Positions 25,274-35,492 of a stretch of 64,000 nt of DNA are shown one piece after another. Both the position numbers and the translations under genes were made by a program. The stretch spans positions 2,946,501 through 3,010,500 of the forward strand of contig NZ_CP120849.1 of assembly GCF_029581355.1 (NCBI RefSeq), read 5' to 3'. A model generated the notes under the pieces. It saw nothing but the letters and a program-made list of their open reading frames with translations, was not told the origin of the DNA and searched no databases. The DNA is from Parabacteroides chongii. Its GTDB lineage: Bacteria > Bacteroidota > Bacteroidia > Bacteroidales > Tannerellaceae. How positions within the stretch are numbered: the first letter of the stretch is position 1; each line of letters opens with the position of its first letter.

Positions 25274-25957
25274 ATGTTGCAGGACCAATTAAGAGAAATA
25301 AGAACCCAGCTCCGCATGGCAATGAATGGTATTACATCCACCAGCATGCGCGAGAAAGGGATAAACTATAAACTGAACTTCGGTGTTCCTCTGCCCGAAA
25401 TAAAGCAGATTGCCGCTATGCACGAACCCGGTTCGGAGCTGGCAGCGGCTCTGTGGAAAGAAGATATCCGTGAGTTCAAGATACTGGCATCCATGTTACA
25501 GCCTGCGGATGATTTTCCTTTCGATCAGGCAAAGCAATGGGTGAAAGAAATACCCTATCTGGAAATCGCGGAACAATGCAGCCGTAATCTGTTTTGCAAG
25601 TTGCCTTATGTCGATAACCTTCTTTTGGGATTAATCTTCAATGTGGAAGACGAGTATGCCCGTACGGTGGCCTACCTGATTTGGGCGGAACTGTTCAAGG
25701 AGGGGAAAACGGTAGTTGCACCGGTAAGAGCCGCATTTATTGTGGAATGTATGCGTTCTATTGCCTGGCCCGACTTCGGCGCTACCTGGAAAGAGAAGCA
25801 GGCAGCTGTAAAAGCAATGAAATTTTACGGTCGCCAGTCTGCCGATCATGCCCGGCAAATGTTAAGTGGTTTCGATGAGTTTCCGGAGTTCATGGAGACA
25901 CCGGAAGGACAGGAAATATATAATGATTTAAAATTTGAATTTGAATATTATAGCTAA
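25274..25957 (+). CDS. AlkD-like DNA alkylation repair protein
   Basis: 227 residues built of HEAT-like helical repeats, the AlkC/AlkD fold, which removes alkylated bases by holding the DNA backbone. Visible family features are LNFGVPLPEIKQIA near 35, LWKEDIREFKILASML near 57, WVKEIPYLEIAEQCSRNL near 85 and MRSIAWPDFGATWKEKQAAVKAMKFYGRQS in the last third. The E. coli-type catalytic residues are not certain here. It is coupled to the upstream peptidase gene by a 3-base gap, though the two functions are unrelated. Confidence 0.85.
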   Translation: MLQDQLREIRTQLRMAMNGITSTSMREKGINYKLNFGVPLPEIKQIAAMHEPGSELAAALWKEDIREFKILASMLQPADDFPFDQAKQWVKEIPYLEIAEQCSRNLFCKLPYVDNLLLGLIFNVEDEYARTVAYLIWAELFKEGKTVVAPVRAAFIVECMRSIAWPDFGATWKEKQAAVKAMKFYGRQSADHARQMLSGFDEFPEFMETPEGQEIYNDLKFEFEYYS

Positions 25958-25961
25958 GGCT

Positions 25962-25990
25962 TTGCGTTTAAAATAAATGCGCTAACTTTG
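25962..25990 (+). promoter_or_regulatory. Promoter of the Fur-family gene
   Basis: TTG (25962-25964), 18 bases, TAACTTTG (25983-25990); ATG follows at 26015. Confidence 0.65.
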
Positions 25991-26014
25991 TCGGTCGCGT
26001 AGAGTCGCAACGAA

Positions 26015-26479
26015 ATGGATGAAAAGAAGTACATAGAGATGAAGCAGTCGTTTACGGAGTATCTGACTGAGAAAAAACTACGAAAGACGGAGGAAAGATA
26101 TGCTATATTTGAATGCATATGTCGTTTCTCGGGTCATTTCGACATGTACTCACTCCAGGAAAAACTGGAAGAGACGAACTTCCATGTGAGCAAGGCAACG
26201 CTTTACAATACGCTGGACGTGCTGGAAGACGGTGGCCTGATCGTGCGGCATCAACTCAACGCCCAATCGGTTCAATACGAACTCCGGGCTTTGGCGGAAA
26301 CGCATCTTCATCTGATCTGTATGAAGTGCGGGGCGATCCGGGAAATGAAAGACAGTATGCTGAAAAAGGATGTCAACAATCTGAAGATATCCCGTTTCAC
26401 ACCTGAGTTTCATGCGTTGTATATTTATGGGATATGCAGTAAATGCAAGTTCAAGCTTCAGCAGAAGAATGGTAAATAA
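26015..26479 (+). CDS. Fur-family metal/peroxide regulator
   Basis: 154 residues. The winged helix is in the first 85 residues (LRKTEERYAIFECICRFSGHFDMYSLQEKL ... VSKATLYNTLDVLEDGGLI). The second half is the dimerisation domain with the structural zinc site: CMKCGAIREM near 109 and GICSKCKF near 143. The usual regulatory HHxH segment is weak: THLHLICMKCG keeps two His. It could be Fur, PerR or Zur-like; the sequence does not decide. It is followed by purA after 29 bases, possibly co-transcribed, and has its own consensus promoter. Confidence 0.88.
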   Translation: MDEKKYIEMKQSFTEYLTEKKLRKTEERYAIFECICRFSGHFDMYSLQEKLEETNFHVSKATLYNTLDVLEDGGLIVRHQLNAQSVQYELRALAETHLHLICMKCGAIREMKDSMLKKDVNNLKISRFTPEFHALYIYGICSKCKFKLQQKNGK

Positions 26480-26508
26480 GAATATTAATAGTCTATTATA
26501 AAGATAAC

Positions 26509-27780
26509 ATGAAAGTAGATGTTTTATTAGGATTGCAATGGGGTGACGAGGGCAAAGGTAAAGTTGTCGACGTGCTGACTCCGAATTACGATGTAATCAC
26601 TCGTTTTCAGGGAGGTCCCAATGCAGGACACACATTGGAGTTTAACGGAGAAAAGTATATCCTTCGTTCTATTCCGTCAGGTATTTTCCAGGGTGGAAAA
26701 GTGAATGTAATCGGTAATGGCGTCGTTCTCGACCCGTTATTGTTTAAGCAGGAAGCCGAAGCGCTTGCTGCCAGTGGTCACGACCTGACCAAACAACTTT
26801 GTATTTCCAAGAAGGCACACCTGATCCTGCCTACCCACCGTATGCTGGATGCTGCTTACGAAGCGGCTAAAGGTTCAGGTAAGATCGGTACGACCGGTAA
26901 AGGTATCGGCCCGACATATACAGACAAGATCAGCCGTAACGGTCTCCGAGTAGGTGACTTGCTGCATAACTTCGATGAAAAATATGCTGCTGCCAAAGCA
27001 CGTCACGAAGCAATCCTGAAATCACTGAACTATTCTTATGATATCAAGGAATTGGAAGCTCAATGGTTTGAAGCTTTGGAATATCTGAAACAATTCAACC
27101 TGATCGACAGCGAACATGTGGTAAACAACTACCTGAAAGACGGTAAGTCTGTTTTGGCAGAAGGCGCACAGGGAACTATGCTGGATATCGACTTCGGTTC
27201 TTATCCGTTCGTTACTTCTTCGAATACGATCTGTGCCGGTTGTTGTACAGGTTTGGGCGTATCTCCGCGTAATATCGGTGAAGTATACGGTATCTTCAAG
27301 GCGTATTGTACACGTGTCGGCAGCGGTCCGTTCCCGACAGAGTTGTTCGATGAAACAGGCGATCAGCTTTGTACGTTAGGGCATGAGTTCGGCTCTGTAA
27401 CAGGACGTAAACGTCGTTGCGGCTGGATCGACCTGGTAGCTTTGAAATATGCCGTTATGATTAACGGCGTAAGCCAGCTTATCATGATGAAGAGCGACGT
27501 GCTCGATAGCTTCGAAACGATCAAGGCTTGTGTGGCTTACAAGATCAACGGCGAAGAAGTAACGGAATTTCCGTTCGAGATCGACGATACGATCGAACCG
27601 GTATACGTTGAACTGCCGGGTTGGAAGACTGACATGACAAAGATGCAGAGCGAAGATGAATTCCCTGAAGAATTCAACGCTTACCTTTCCTTCCTGGAAG
27701 AAGAGTTGGGTGTTCCCGTTAAAATCGTGTCAGTAGGACCTGACCGTGAACAGACAATTATCCGGTATACGGAAGAATAA
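26509..27780 (+). CDS. purA: Adenylosuccinate synthetase
   Basis: 423 residues, full length. The enzyme joins IMP and aspartate using GTP in AMP synthesis. Motifs: QWGDEGKGK at residues 10-18, GGPNAGHT near 38, GTTGKGIGPTYTDK near 127, the IMP-binding VLAEGAQGTMLDID near 216 and CTRVGSGPFPTE near 265, GSVTGRKRRCGW near 298. It lies 29 bases after the Fur-family gene and ends in a strong terminator. Nothing is unusual. Confidence 0.97.
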   Translation: MKVDVLLGLQWGDEGKGKVVDVLTPNYDVITRFQGGPNAGHTLEFNGEKYILRSIPSGIFQGGKVNVIGNGVVLDPLLFKQEAEALAASGHDLTKQLCISKKAHLILPTHRMLDAAYEAAKGSGKIGTTGKGIGPTYTDKISRNGLRVGDLLHNFDEKYAAAKARHEAILKSLNYSYDIKELEAQWFEALEYLKQFNLIDSEHVVNNYLKDGKSVLAEGAQGTMLDIDFGSYPFVTSSNTICAGCCTGLGVSPRNIGEVYGIFKAYCTRVGSGPFPTELFDETGDQLCTLGHEFGSVTGRKRRCGWIDLVALKYAVMINGVSQLIMMKSDVLDSFETIKACVAYKINGEEVTEFPFEIDDTIEPVYVELPGWKTDMTKMQSEDEFPEEFNAYLSFLEEELGVPVKIVSVGPDREQTIIRYTEE

Positions 27781-27797
27781 ACCTCATATACTATTAC

Positions 27798-27846
27798 AAA
27801 ATGGCAGAAGACCACCTCTCAGCAGGCCTATCTTCTGCCATTTTTG
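27798..27846 (+). terminator. purA terminator
   Basis: Stem AAATGGCAGAAGA / TCTTCTGCCATTT with a 20-base loop, followed by T run. Confidence 0.85.
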
Positions 27847-27904
27847 TTTTTGGCAGACTTTTTGTAAGACATTTCTTGTATAACACTTAATTAATTAGAG
27901 CATT

Positions 27905-28591
27905 ATGAGCATGTATTGGATTATATTTATTGGTTTTGCCTTGTTAAGCTGGCTGGTATCTTCCCGACTGAAAAACAAGTTTGAGAAGTATTCTAAGATC
28001 CCTATGCCTAACGGTATGACCGGAAAGGACGTGGCTGAGAAGATGTTGCATGATAACGGCATTTACGACGTGAAGGTGATTTCTACTCCCGGACATTTGA
28101 CAGACCATTACAATCCTGCAAATCAAACGGTGAATCTTAGTGAATCGGTATATTACAGTAATAGTATTGCTGCGGCAGCCGTTGCAGCCCATGAATGCGG
28201 TCATGCGGTACAGCATGCCACTTCGTATGCTCCGCTGAAGATGCGGTCGGCATTGGTTCCGGTGGTCAGCTTCGCTTCGAATATCATGACGTGGGTGTTG
28301 CTGGGCGGTATGTTGCTGATCCATCAGTTCCCGCAGTTGCTGCTGTTCGGTATCATTCTGTTTGCATCGACGACATTGTTCAGCTTTATCACGTTGCCGG
28401 TCGAGATCAATGCCAGCCAGCGTGCGTTGGTTTGGTTGAGTAGTGCCGGTATAACGAATGTCAGTACGCATGGAATGGCGGAAGATGCTTTGCGTTCTGC
28501 TGCTTATACCTATGTGGTGGCTGCTTTAGGTTCGTTGGCTACATTATTATATTATATAATGATCTTCCTGGGCGGAAGAAGCCGTGACTAA
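27905..28591 (+). CDS. Neutral zinc metallopeptidase (YugP family)
   Basis: 228 residues. An N-terminal membrane segment (about 3-17) is followed by a cytoplasmic/periplasmic zinc-peptidase domain with AAHECGHAVQH (His96, Glu97, His100), then two or three further membrane segments (about 121-155 and 200-222), and LPVEINASQRAL, a family motif that supplies the third ligand region. This is the YugP/DUF2268-like neutral zinc metallopeptidase group; substrates are unknown. It stands alone between terminators. Confidence 0.88.
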   Translation: MSMYWIIFIGFALLSWLVSSRLKNKFEKYSKIPMPNGMTGKDVAEKMLHDNGIYDVKVISTPGHLTDHYNPANQTVNLSESVYYSNSIAAAAVAAHECGHAVQHATSYAPLKMRSALVPVVSFASNIMTWVLLGGMLLIHQFPQLLLFGIILFASTTLFSFITLPVEINASQRALVWLSSAGITNVSTHGMAEDALRSAAYTYVVAALGSLATLLYYIMIFLGGRSRD

Positions 28592-28604
28592 ACGGAAATG
28601 ACTG

Positions 28605-28656
28605 CGGCAGCGGATAAAACTGGCTGCTGCAGTGAATAGGGACTGGCTGCTGCACC
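28605..28656. repeat. TGGCTGCTGCA repeats, second locus
   Basis: TGGCTGCTGCA occurs at 28620-28630 and 28644-28654, preceded by CTGCGGCAG. This resembles the cluster at 12015-12120, including the shared phrase GGCTGCTGCAG. Confidence 0.6.
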
Positions 28657-28660
28657 CACT

Positions 28661-28707
28661 AAAAATAGCTGCCCGAGTCATTTTGAATGGCTCGGGCAGC
28701 TATTTTT
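28661..28707. terminator. Long bidirectional terminator
   Basis: Perfect 17-bp stem AAAAATAGCTGCCCGAG / CTCGGGCAGCTATTTTT, extended by three weaker pairs around a TTTTGAA loop. It ends the metallopeptidase transcript and overlaps by three bases the stop of the 37-residue gene on the other strand. Confidence 0.9.
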
Positions 28708-28819
28708 ATTTCTTCTTTTTCTTCTCTTGACTGAATTTTCGTTCGATATAGAGAGACCAAATAAAGGCTACGATTGCCAATATCATAGGAATTGAAAATG
28801 CTAAAAGAATGTTAGTCAT
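28706..28819 (-). CDS. 37-residue membrane microprotein with strong RBS
   Basis: ATG at 28819 with GGAGGAG six bases upstream on the minus strand, an unusually strong RBS for this organism. The peptide has one membrane helix (ILLAFSIPMILAIVAFIWSLYI, residues 4-25) and ends in KFSQEKKKKK. A consensus promoter lies at 28937-28967. No family is recognised. Upstream, a frame without a usual start codon (near 28892-28828) encodes another hydrophobic stretch (LSGIIAVAVFLGLGLRFIKL) ending inside the RBS, which may be a leader peptide or co-translated partner. Both would be inner-membrane microproteins. Confidence 0.55.
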   Translation of the reverse strand: MTNILLAFSIPMILAIVAFIWSLYIERKFSQEKKKKK

Positions 28820-28936
28820 AATTACTCCTCCTTTAATTTTATGAATCGCAAGCCTAGTCCAAGAAAGACGGCAACTGCGATAATTCCACTTAAATAAATA
28901 GTGATGGTATAGTCTCGTTATATTTTGCGTACGTTA

Positions 28937-28967
28937 CAAATGTAGCAAAAAGGAACGTATAAAACAA
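28937..28967 (-). promoter_or_regulatory. Promoter of the 37-residue microprotein
   Basis: Minus-strand TTG (28965-28967), 20 bases, TACATTTG (28937-28944). Full consensus. It overlaps the divergent region before hisS. Confidence 0.7.
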
Positions 28968-29007
28968 TGAACTTGTTTCGGAATCTACGAATTTGAAACA
29001 AAATACC

Positions 29008-29015
29008 TACCTTTG
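29008..29015 (+). promoter_or_regulatory. -7 box of hisS; excludes the upstream ATG
   Basis: TACCTTTG is an exact TAnnTTTG match 67 bases before ATG 29083. Since transcription must begin after it, the in-frame TTG at 28993 cannot be the start of hisS. Confidence 0.65.
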
Positions 29016-29082
29016 CCTGCCGAATAATAATTTAATATATAGAAGTCGGTTAGCTCCGACGATAAACAAGAGCAAACGATAT

Positions 29083-30438
29083 ATGCAGAAGCCGTCTATA
29101 CCAAAAGGTACCAGAGATTTTTCGCCTGAAGAAATGGCGAAACGTAATTATATATTCAATACGATTCGTGAAGTATATCATCTGTACGGATTTCAGCAAA
29201 TAGAAACCCCAGCCATGGAAAACCTGTCGACCCTGATGGGCAAGTATGGTGAAGAAGGTGATAAGCTGCTTTTTAAGATATTAAACTCAGGCGATTGCTT
29301 CTCCGGTATTACTGATGAGGAACTGCTGGAACGTAATCCTGTACGTTTCGGTGTGAAAGCCTGCGAGAAAGGTTTGCGTTACGACCTGACCGTGCCTTTT
29401 GCCCGTTACGTGGTGCAGCACCGCAATGACATAACATTCCCTTTCAAACGCTATCAAATACAACCCGTATGGCGTGCTGACCGTCCGCAGAAAGGACGTT
29501 ACCGTGAGTTTTATCAGTGTGATGGAGATGTGGTCGGTTCCGACTCGCTGATCAATGAAGTGGAACTGATCCAGATCATGGATGAGGTATTCCACCGTTT
29601 CGGTATCCGCGTTTGCATCAAGATGAACAACCGTAAGATCTTATCCGGTATTGCCGAGATCATCGGTGAAGCAGATAAGATTGTCGATATAACCGTAGCT
29701 ATCGATAAGCTGGATAAGATCGGCCTGGATAATGTAAACGAAGAACTTCGCTCGAAAGGCCTTACCGAAGATGCCATTGCCCGCCTGCAGCCGATCATCA
29801 TGCTGGCAGGAACCAACCGCGAGAAACTGGCCGTATTGAAAGAACAGCTGGCAACCTCCGAGATCGCCATGAAGGGTATTGAAGAAATGACCTTCATCCT
29901 CGACCGTATCGATCAGCTGCCTATGCGTGCCGAATTGGAACTTGACCTGACATTGGCGCGCGGACTGAACTATTATACCGGAGCCATCTTTGAAGTGAAA
30001 GCCCTCGACGTACAGATCGGAAGTATCACCGGTGGCGGACGATATGACAACTTGACCGGCGTATTTGGCATGGACGGTGTGTCGGGTGTCGGTATCTCTT
30101 TCGGTGCAGACCGTATCTTCGACGTGCTGAACCAGCTGGATCTCTATCCTGCCGATTCATTAATGACAACGCAGCTGTTGTTTGTCAACTTCGGAGCCAC
30201 GGAAGAGAGCTACCTGTTGCCGATTATCTCGAAAGTGCGTGCTGCCGGAATCCGTACGGAGTTATTCCCGGAAGCGTCCAAGATGAAGAAACAGATGGGC
30301 TATGCCGATACGAAGAAAATCCCGTTTGTCGCCATCGTTGGTGAAACGGAAATGAACGAAGGCAAGATCAACCTGAAGAATATGATCACAGGCGAACAGG
30401 TCCCTGTCACTGTGGAAGAGCTGATCGCCCGGTTCTAA
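29083..30438 (+). CDS. hisS: Histidyl-tRNA synthetase
   Basis: 451 residues from ATG 29083, in line with Bacteroidales HisS; the family start [18 protein letters not shown] confirms it. Class II motifs: motif 1 near [24 protein letters not shown] segment (residues 25-45), motif 2 [21 protein letters not shown] (about 122-142), and the histidine-binding [14 protein letters not shown] near 291, plus [10 protein letters not shown] and [10 protein letters not shown]. The enzyme charges tRNA-His. It is a single-gene unit. Confidence 0.96.
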   Translation: MQKPSIPKGTRDFSPEEMAKRNYIFNTIREVYHLYGFQQIETPAMENLSTLMGKYGEEGDKLLFKILNSGDCFSGITDEELLERNPVRFGVKACEKGLRYDLTVPFARYVVQHRNDITFPFKRYQIQPVWRADRPQKGRYREFYQCDGDVVGSDSLINEVELIQIMDEVFHRFGIRVCIKMNNRKILSGIAEIIGEADKIVDITVAIDKLDKIGLDNVNEELRSKGLTEDAIARLQPIIMLAGTNREKLAVLKEQLATSEIAMKGIEEMTFILDRIDQLPMRAELELDLTLARGLNYYTGAIFEVKALDVQIGSITGGGRYDNLTGVFGMDGVSGVGISFGADRIFDVLNQLDLYPADSLMTTQLLFVNFGATEESYLLPIISKVRAAGIRTELFPEASKMKKQMGYADTKKIPFVAIVGETEMNEGKINLKNMITGEQVPVTVEELIARF

Positions 30439-30462
30439 TAAAAAAGCCGGTGATAAAAGTCT

Positions 30463-30574
30463 GTAAATGGCACGCAGATGACACAGATTAGGTGGATTGA
30501 CACAGATAAAGTATTTATTAATAATAACAATCAGTGGTCATCTGCTCAATCCGCGTCATCTGTGTGCCGTTTAC
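30463..30574. repeat. Long imperfect hairpin repeat (GACACAGAT type)
   Basis: Arms 30463-30489 and 30548-30574 pair with 4 transitions in 27 bases, and the interior (GGATTGACACAGAT / ATCTGCTCAATCC) continues the stem. Such GACACAGAT/ATCTGTGT repeats look like a dispersed Bacteroidales intergenic element. Confidence 0.7.
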
Positions 30575-30606
30575 AAACTTAGATACCACGTTTATCCTTA
30601 TTTATC

Positions 30607-32037
30607 ATGAAAGCATATCAATTAATTCTCACATTCGCATTATGTCTTTCGGCCTGTACTATCCAACCGCGTGCATCGTGGGTGACAACGACCGAAAATG
30701 ATCAATGGGTGGAACGTCCCGACCTGGTATCGGCCTCTGTAGATACCATTCCCGACATCGACGCCGTTGTCCATACCGGAAAGAAACTCCAGAAGATAGA
30801 CGGCTTCGGTGCCTGTTTCAACGAACTGGGCTGGATCTCTCTGAGTAAACTCGACCCGACAGTCCGTGAAGAAATCCTCGAAGAACTCTTCTTCCCCGAG
30901 ATAGGGGCAAACTTTACCATCTGCCGTATGCCGGTAGGAGCCAATGACTTCTCCCGCGACTGGTACTCGTACAACGAAACCGACGGTGATTTCGACATGC
31001 AATATTTCACCATCGCCAACGACCAGCAGACGTTGATCCCTTTCATCAAAGGTGCGCAAAAATACAATCCCGGTCTGAGTATCTGGGCTTCCCCCTGGTG
31101 TCCTCCATCCTGGATGAAACACAATAAGCATTACGCCTCCGCCTATACCGGCGAAGCCTATAACGAGAAATACCGCAACGGCCTGCCTGCCGATAAAGTC
31201 GGTTACGAAGGCACGGACATGTTTATCCAGGATTCGCTTTACTTGCAAGCGTACGCCCTTTATTTCTCCAAATTCATCGAAGCCTACCGCGAACAAGGCA
31301 TCGACATCTTTGCCGTCATGCCGCAGAACGAATTTAACTCGGCACAGATATTTCCCAGCTGTTGCTGGACGGCTGCCTCGCTGGCTAACTTTGTCGGCAA
31401 CTACCTCGGTCCGGCTATGAAGGAGCTGGATGTCAAAGTCATGTTCGGAACCATGGAGCGTGGCAACGAAGCCCTGGTCGATACTATCCTGACTGATCCG
31501 GCAAGCGGAAAATATATCAGCGGTGTCGGTTTCCAATGGGCAGGGAAAGGAGCCATCAAAGGAATCCACGAACGCTATCCGGCTATGAAACTCTACCAGA
31601 CGGAGCAGGAATGCGGCGACGGTAAGAACGACTGGAGCGGTGCCGTCTATTCCTGGAACCTGATGCGTCATTACCTGGATAACGGAGCCTCGGCATATAT
31701 GTACTGGAATATCTCGCTCGACAAAGGCGGCATCAGCCGTTGGGGATGGGCGCAAAATTCGTTGGTCGTTGTCGATCCCGATACGAAAACCTTCCGTTAT
31801 ACCCCCGAATATTATGTCATGAAACATCTGAGCCATTACGTTCAGCCTGGTGCCCGGAAGCTCGAAACCACCGGCCGGTACAGCAATCTGATGGCTTTTG
31901 TCAATCCCGATAAAAGTATAGTTGTCGCTTTGGCAAACGAGGGGAATGAAGACCGCCAGGTATCTGTCGAAATCGACGGTCGTGTCTACCAACCCGTACT
32001 GTCTGCGCATTCCTTTGCCACGCTGCAGATAGACTAA
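30607..32037 (+). CDS. GH30 glycosidase lipoprotein
   Basis: 476 residues. Lipoprotein signal with lipobox LSAC (Cys16). GH30 fold: DGFGACFNELGW near 66, SPWCPPSWMK near 162, acid/base Glu242 in MPQNEF, nucleophile Glu333 in YQTEQECG, and the C-terminal beta domain (PDKSIVVALANEG). GH30 enzymes act on beta-linked glucans, glucosylceramide or fucosides/galactans; subfamily cannot be set by eye. It is not in a PUL here: it stands alone between a hairpin repeat and groS. Role: probably surface or periplasmic glycan trimming. Confidence 0.9.
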   Translation: MKAYQLILTFALCLSACTIQPRASWVTTTENDQWVERPDLVSASVDTIPDIDAVVHTGKKLQKIDGFGACFNELGWISLSKLDPTVREEILEELFFPEIGANFTICRMPVGANDFSRDWYSYNETDGDFDMQYFTIANDQQTLIPFIKGAQKYNPGLSIWASPWCPPSWMKHNKHYASAYTGEAYNEKYRNGLPADKVGYEGTDMFIQDSLYLQAYALYFSKFIEAYREQGIDIFAVMPQNEFNSAQIFPSCCWTAASLANFVGNYLGPAMKELDVKVMFGTMERGNEALVDTILTDPASGKYISGVGFQWAGKGAIKGIHERYPAMKLYQTEQECGDGKNDWSGAVYSWNLMRHYLDNGASAYMYWNISLDKGGISRWGWAQNSLVVVDPDTKTFRYTPEYYVMKHLSHYVQPGARKLETTGRYSNLMAFVNPDKSIVVALANEGNEDRQVSVEIDGRVYQPVLSAHSFATLQID

Positions 32038-32179
32038 ATATTACTAGCTTTAGGTTAAAAGGTGGCTGCTTATGAACTACCATACTGTTACTTTTGTTCT
32101 AGTCGGGAAGCATGGAGGGCGGAATGTATAGTCATCCTGTCAGTCATGTCGGTGTATCTACCGGTCTGTTTATGCAAAA

Positions 32180-32209
32180 TTGTCAGTCTTTTTCCTGTCA
32201 GTAAATTTG
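32180..32209 (+). promoter_or_regulatory. groS-groL promoter
   Basis: TTG (32180-32182), 19 bases, TAAATTTG (32202-32209), full Bacteroidetes consensus; leader about 75 bases. No CIRCE-type inverted repeat is seen in 32210-32291. The rest of 32038-32179 shows no gene. Confidence 0.75.
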
Positions 32210-32291
32210 GCACAGATTTCGCATAGGAGTAAACGTGAATTAGAAATTCATAGTAAAACATAATATTATTAACATTAAAAATATATCAAAG

Positions 32292-32561
32292 ATGAACATT
32301 AGACCATTAGCAGACAGAGTGCTTATCAAGCCGGCTGCAGCAGAAGAAAAGACACTTGGCGGAATCATTATCCCTGATTCAGCAAAAGAAAAACCTTTAA
32401 AAGGTGAAGTTGTTGCCGTAGGTAACGGAACAAAGGATGAAGAAATGGTTGTGAAGAGTGGCGATACTGTACTGTACGGAAAGTATGCAGGAACAGAGAT
32501 CGAACTGGACGGTGAAAAGTATTTGATCATGCGTCAGTCTGATATCTTAGCTATTATCTAA
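32292..32561 (+). CDS. groS: Co-chaperonin GroES
   Basis: 89 residues. GroES caps the GroEL ring. Visible: [14 protein letters not shown] start, mobile loop region [18 protein letters not shown] near 17-34 and [12 protein letters not shown]; the last turn reads [12 protein letters not shown]. It is 33 bases before groL in one operon with a consensus promoter upstream. Slightly shorter than E. coli GroES (97), normal for the phylum. Confidence 0.97.
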   Translation: MNIRPLADRVLIKPAAAEEKTLGGIIIPDSAKEKPLKGEVVAVGNGTKDEEMVVKSGDTVLYGKYAGTEIELDGEKYLIMRQSDILAII

Positions 32562-32579
32562 TTCATTAACGGACAATAA

Positions 32580-34235
<1,656 letters not shown>

Positions 34236-34258
34236 TCTCGTCCCATAAGATAAATTAT

Positions 34259-34297
34259 AAACGGCTGCTTCCGAAAAAGGAAGTGGCCGTTTTTTTA
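34259..34297 (+). terminator. groL terminator
   Basis: Stem AAACGGC-tg-CTTCC / GGAAG-tg-GCCGTTT with a 6-base loop, followed by seven T. Confidence 0.9.
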
Positions 34298-34334
34298 TTA
34301 TATTTGTTGCGGTTTACATATATAATAATGTATA

Positions 34335-35234
34335 GTGATAAAGATTAAAGAAGGATTCAAAGGAGAACGATTCGTCTCTTTGCCGGACGAGTTGCTTGAA
34401 ACGTATAGTCGAGAACCGCTTATAGGTAATTTGTATGTCCGTAAGATCGGTTTCTTCCCGAAAGTCAAGTACCATTACGTACAAAAGGATAAGGGATGCA
34501 ACTATGCCATGCTTATCTACTGTACGGAAGGGGAGGGCTGGTATACGGTTCATGGAAAGACGTATCCCGTCAGGCAGAACCAATACATTATTATTCCCCC
34601 GAATGTTCCTTATTCTTTTGGTGCTTCGGAGACTGATCCGTGGACTATTTATTGGGTTCACTTTATGGGAGAACTGAGTGACCAGTTTCTGCCGTCCACT
34701 CCTATACCCGGATCGATCCTTCCGGGGGAATATTCACGTCTTCAGGATCGGATACAATTGTTCGAGGAGATATATGCCTGTTTCTCGATGGGGTATATAA
34801 AGGAATATATGGTTTATTCTTCCATGTGTCTTTATATGTTCCTTACCTCTTTTTTATATCTGGAACAGTATCGTTATATAAATTTGCCTAACCATAAGGA
34901 GTATTCTTTTGCTTCGCGGGTGATCCATTATATGAATGAGCATGTCGAGCGAAACCTTACGTTGGATCAGTTGGCGGCCTATTTCAAGTATTCCCCGTCT
35001 CATTTCTCTATGCTGTTTCAAAAAGAAACAGGTGTGGCACCGATCAGTTATTTTATCCGGCTGAAGATCCAGAAGGCTTGCCAGTATATTGTACTGACTG
35101 GCTTGAAACTGAATGAGATATCTACTAAGCTTGGTTTTGAAGAGCCCGCTTACTTTTCGCGTACTTTCACGAAAGTGATGGGCCTCTCGCCTTCCGAATA
35201 CCGGAAACGGGAGTCGGAGCACGGGATAGTTTGA
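34335..35234 (+). CDS. AraC-family transcriptional regulator
   Basis: 299 residues from GTG 34335; the ATG seven bases earlier is out of frame. The N-terminal half is a cupin sensor domain (YAMLIYCTEGEGWYTVHGK, NQYIIIPPNVPYSFGASE), the C-terminal third has two helix-turn-helix motifs (LTLDQLAAYFKYSPSHFSMLFQ and LNEISTKLGFEEPAYFSRTFTKVMGLSPSEYR). Such proteins usually sense a sugar and activate a neighbouring gene set. The next gene is the second DUF6383 protein, 258 bases away on the same strand and so a possible target, but the groSL operon upstream is not. Ligand unknown. Confidence 0.9.
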   Translation: MIKIKEGFKGERFVSLPDELLETYSREPLIGNLYVRKIGFFPKVKYHYVQKDKGCNYAMLIYCTEGEGWYTVHGKTYPVRQNQYIIIPPNVPYSFGASETDPWTIYWVHFMGELSDQFLPSTPIPGSILPGEYSRLQDRIQLFEEIYACFSMGYIKEYMVYSSMCLYMFLTSFLYLEQYRYINLPNHKEYSFASRVIHYMNEHVERNLTLDQLAAYFKYSPSHFSMLFQKETGVAPISYFIRLKIQKACQYIVLTGLKLNEISTKLGFEEPAYFSRTFTKVMGLSPSEYRKRESEHGIV

Positions 35235-35359
35235 TAGGAATGATGAAGGTTGTACGTGAAAACCTGTCATTTGTCCTTTTTAAGCTTGGAATAGGATAAG
35301 AAAGCAAGGTTAAAGGGAAAAAAAGATATCAAAAAAATAGTCTAACTAAAAAAGATATG

Positions 35360-35367
35360 TATCTTTG
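35360..35367 (+). promoter_or_regulatory. -7 box of DUF6383 gene 2, with long leader
   Basis: TATCTTTG, exact match, 125 bases before ATG 35493. The leader holds two small hairpins (GGTGC-GAAGTAT-GCACC near 35381, and GGGAT/ATCC near 35402). No inverted segment like that at 5570-5764 is seen here. Confidence 0.6.
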
Positions 35368-35492
35368 TGCTATGTTTTTGGTGCGAAGTATGCACCGACG
35401 GGATTAAATGATATCCGTTGTCGAGCTTTATTTTTATTATAAGATAGATTTATTAGAACTTTATATTTTATTACTAATTAAATTATTTGATT

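Noticed and set aside
28993..29082. Longer hisS start
   Set aside because: The -7 box TACCTTTG at 29008-29015 lies inside this stretch; family alignment starts at the ATG 29083.
30640..32010. 456-residue open frame opposite to GH30
   Set aside because: Shadow frame of a GC-biased coding gene; no family features and GH30 catalytic motifs are on the other strand.
35368..35492. Riboswitch in the leader of DUF6383 gene 2
   Set aside because: Only two small hairpins; no known riboswitch core was recognised.
35235..35492. Inverted segment like that at 5570 before DUF6383 gene 2
   Set aside because: No arms of useful length were found, and the TATCTTTG box points toward the gene.
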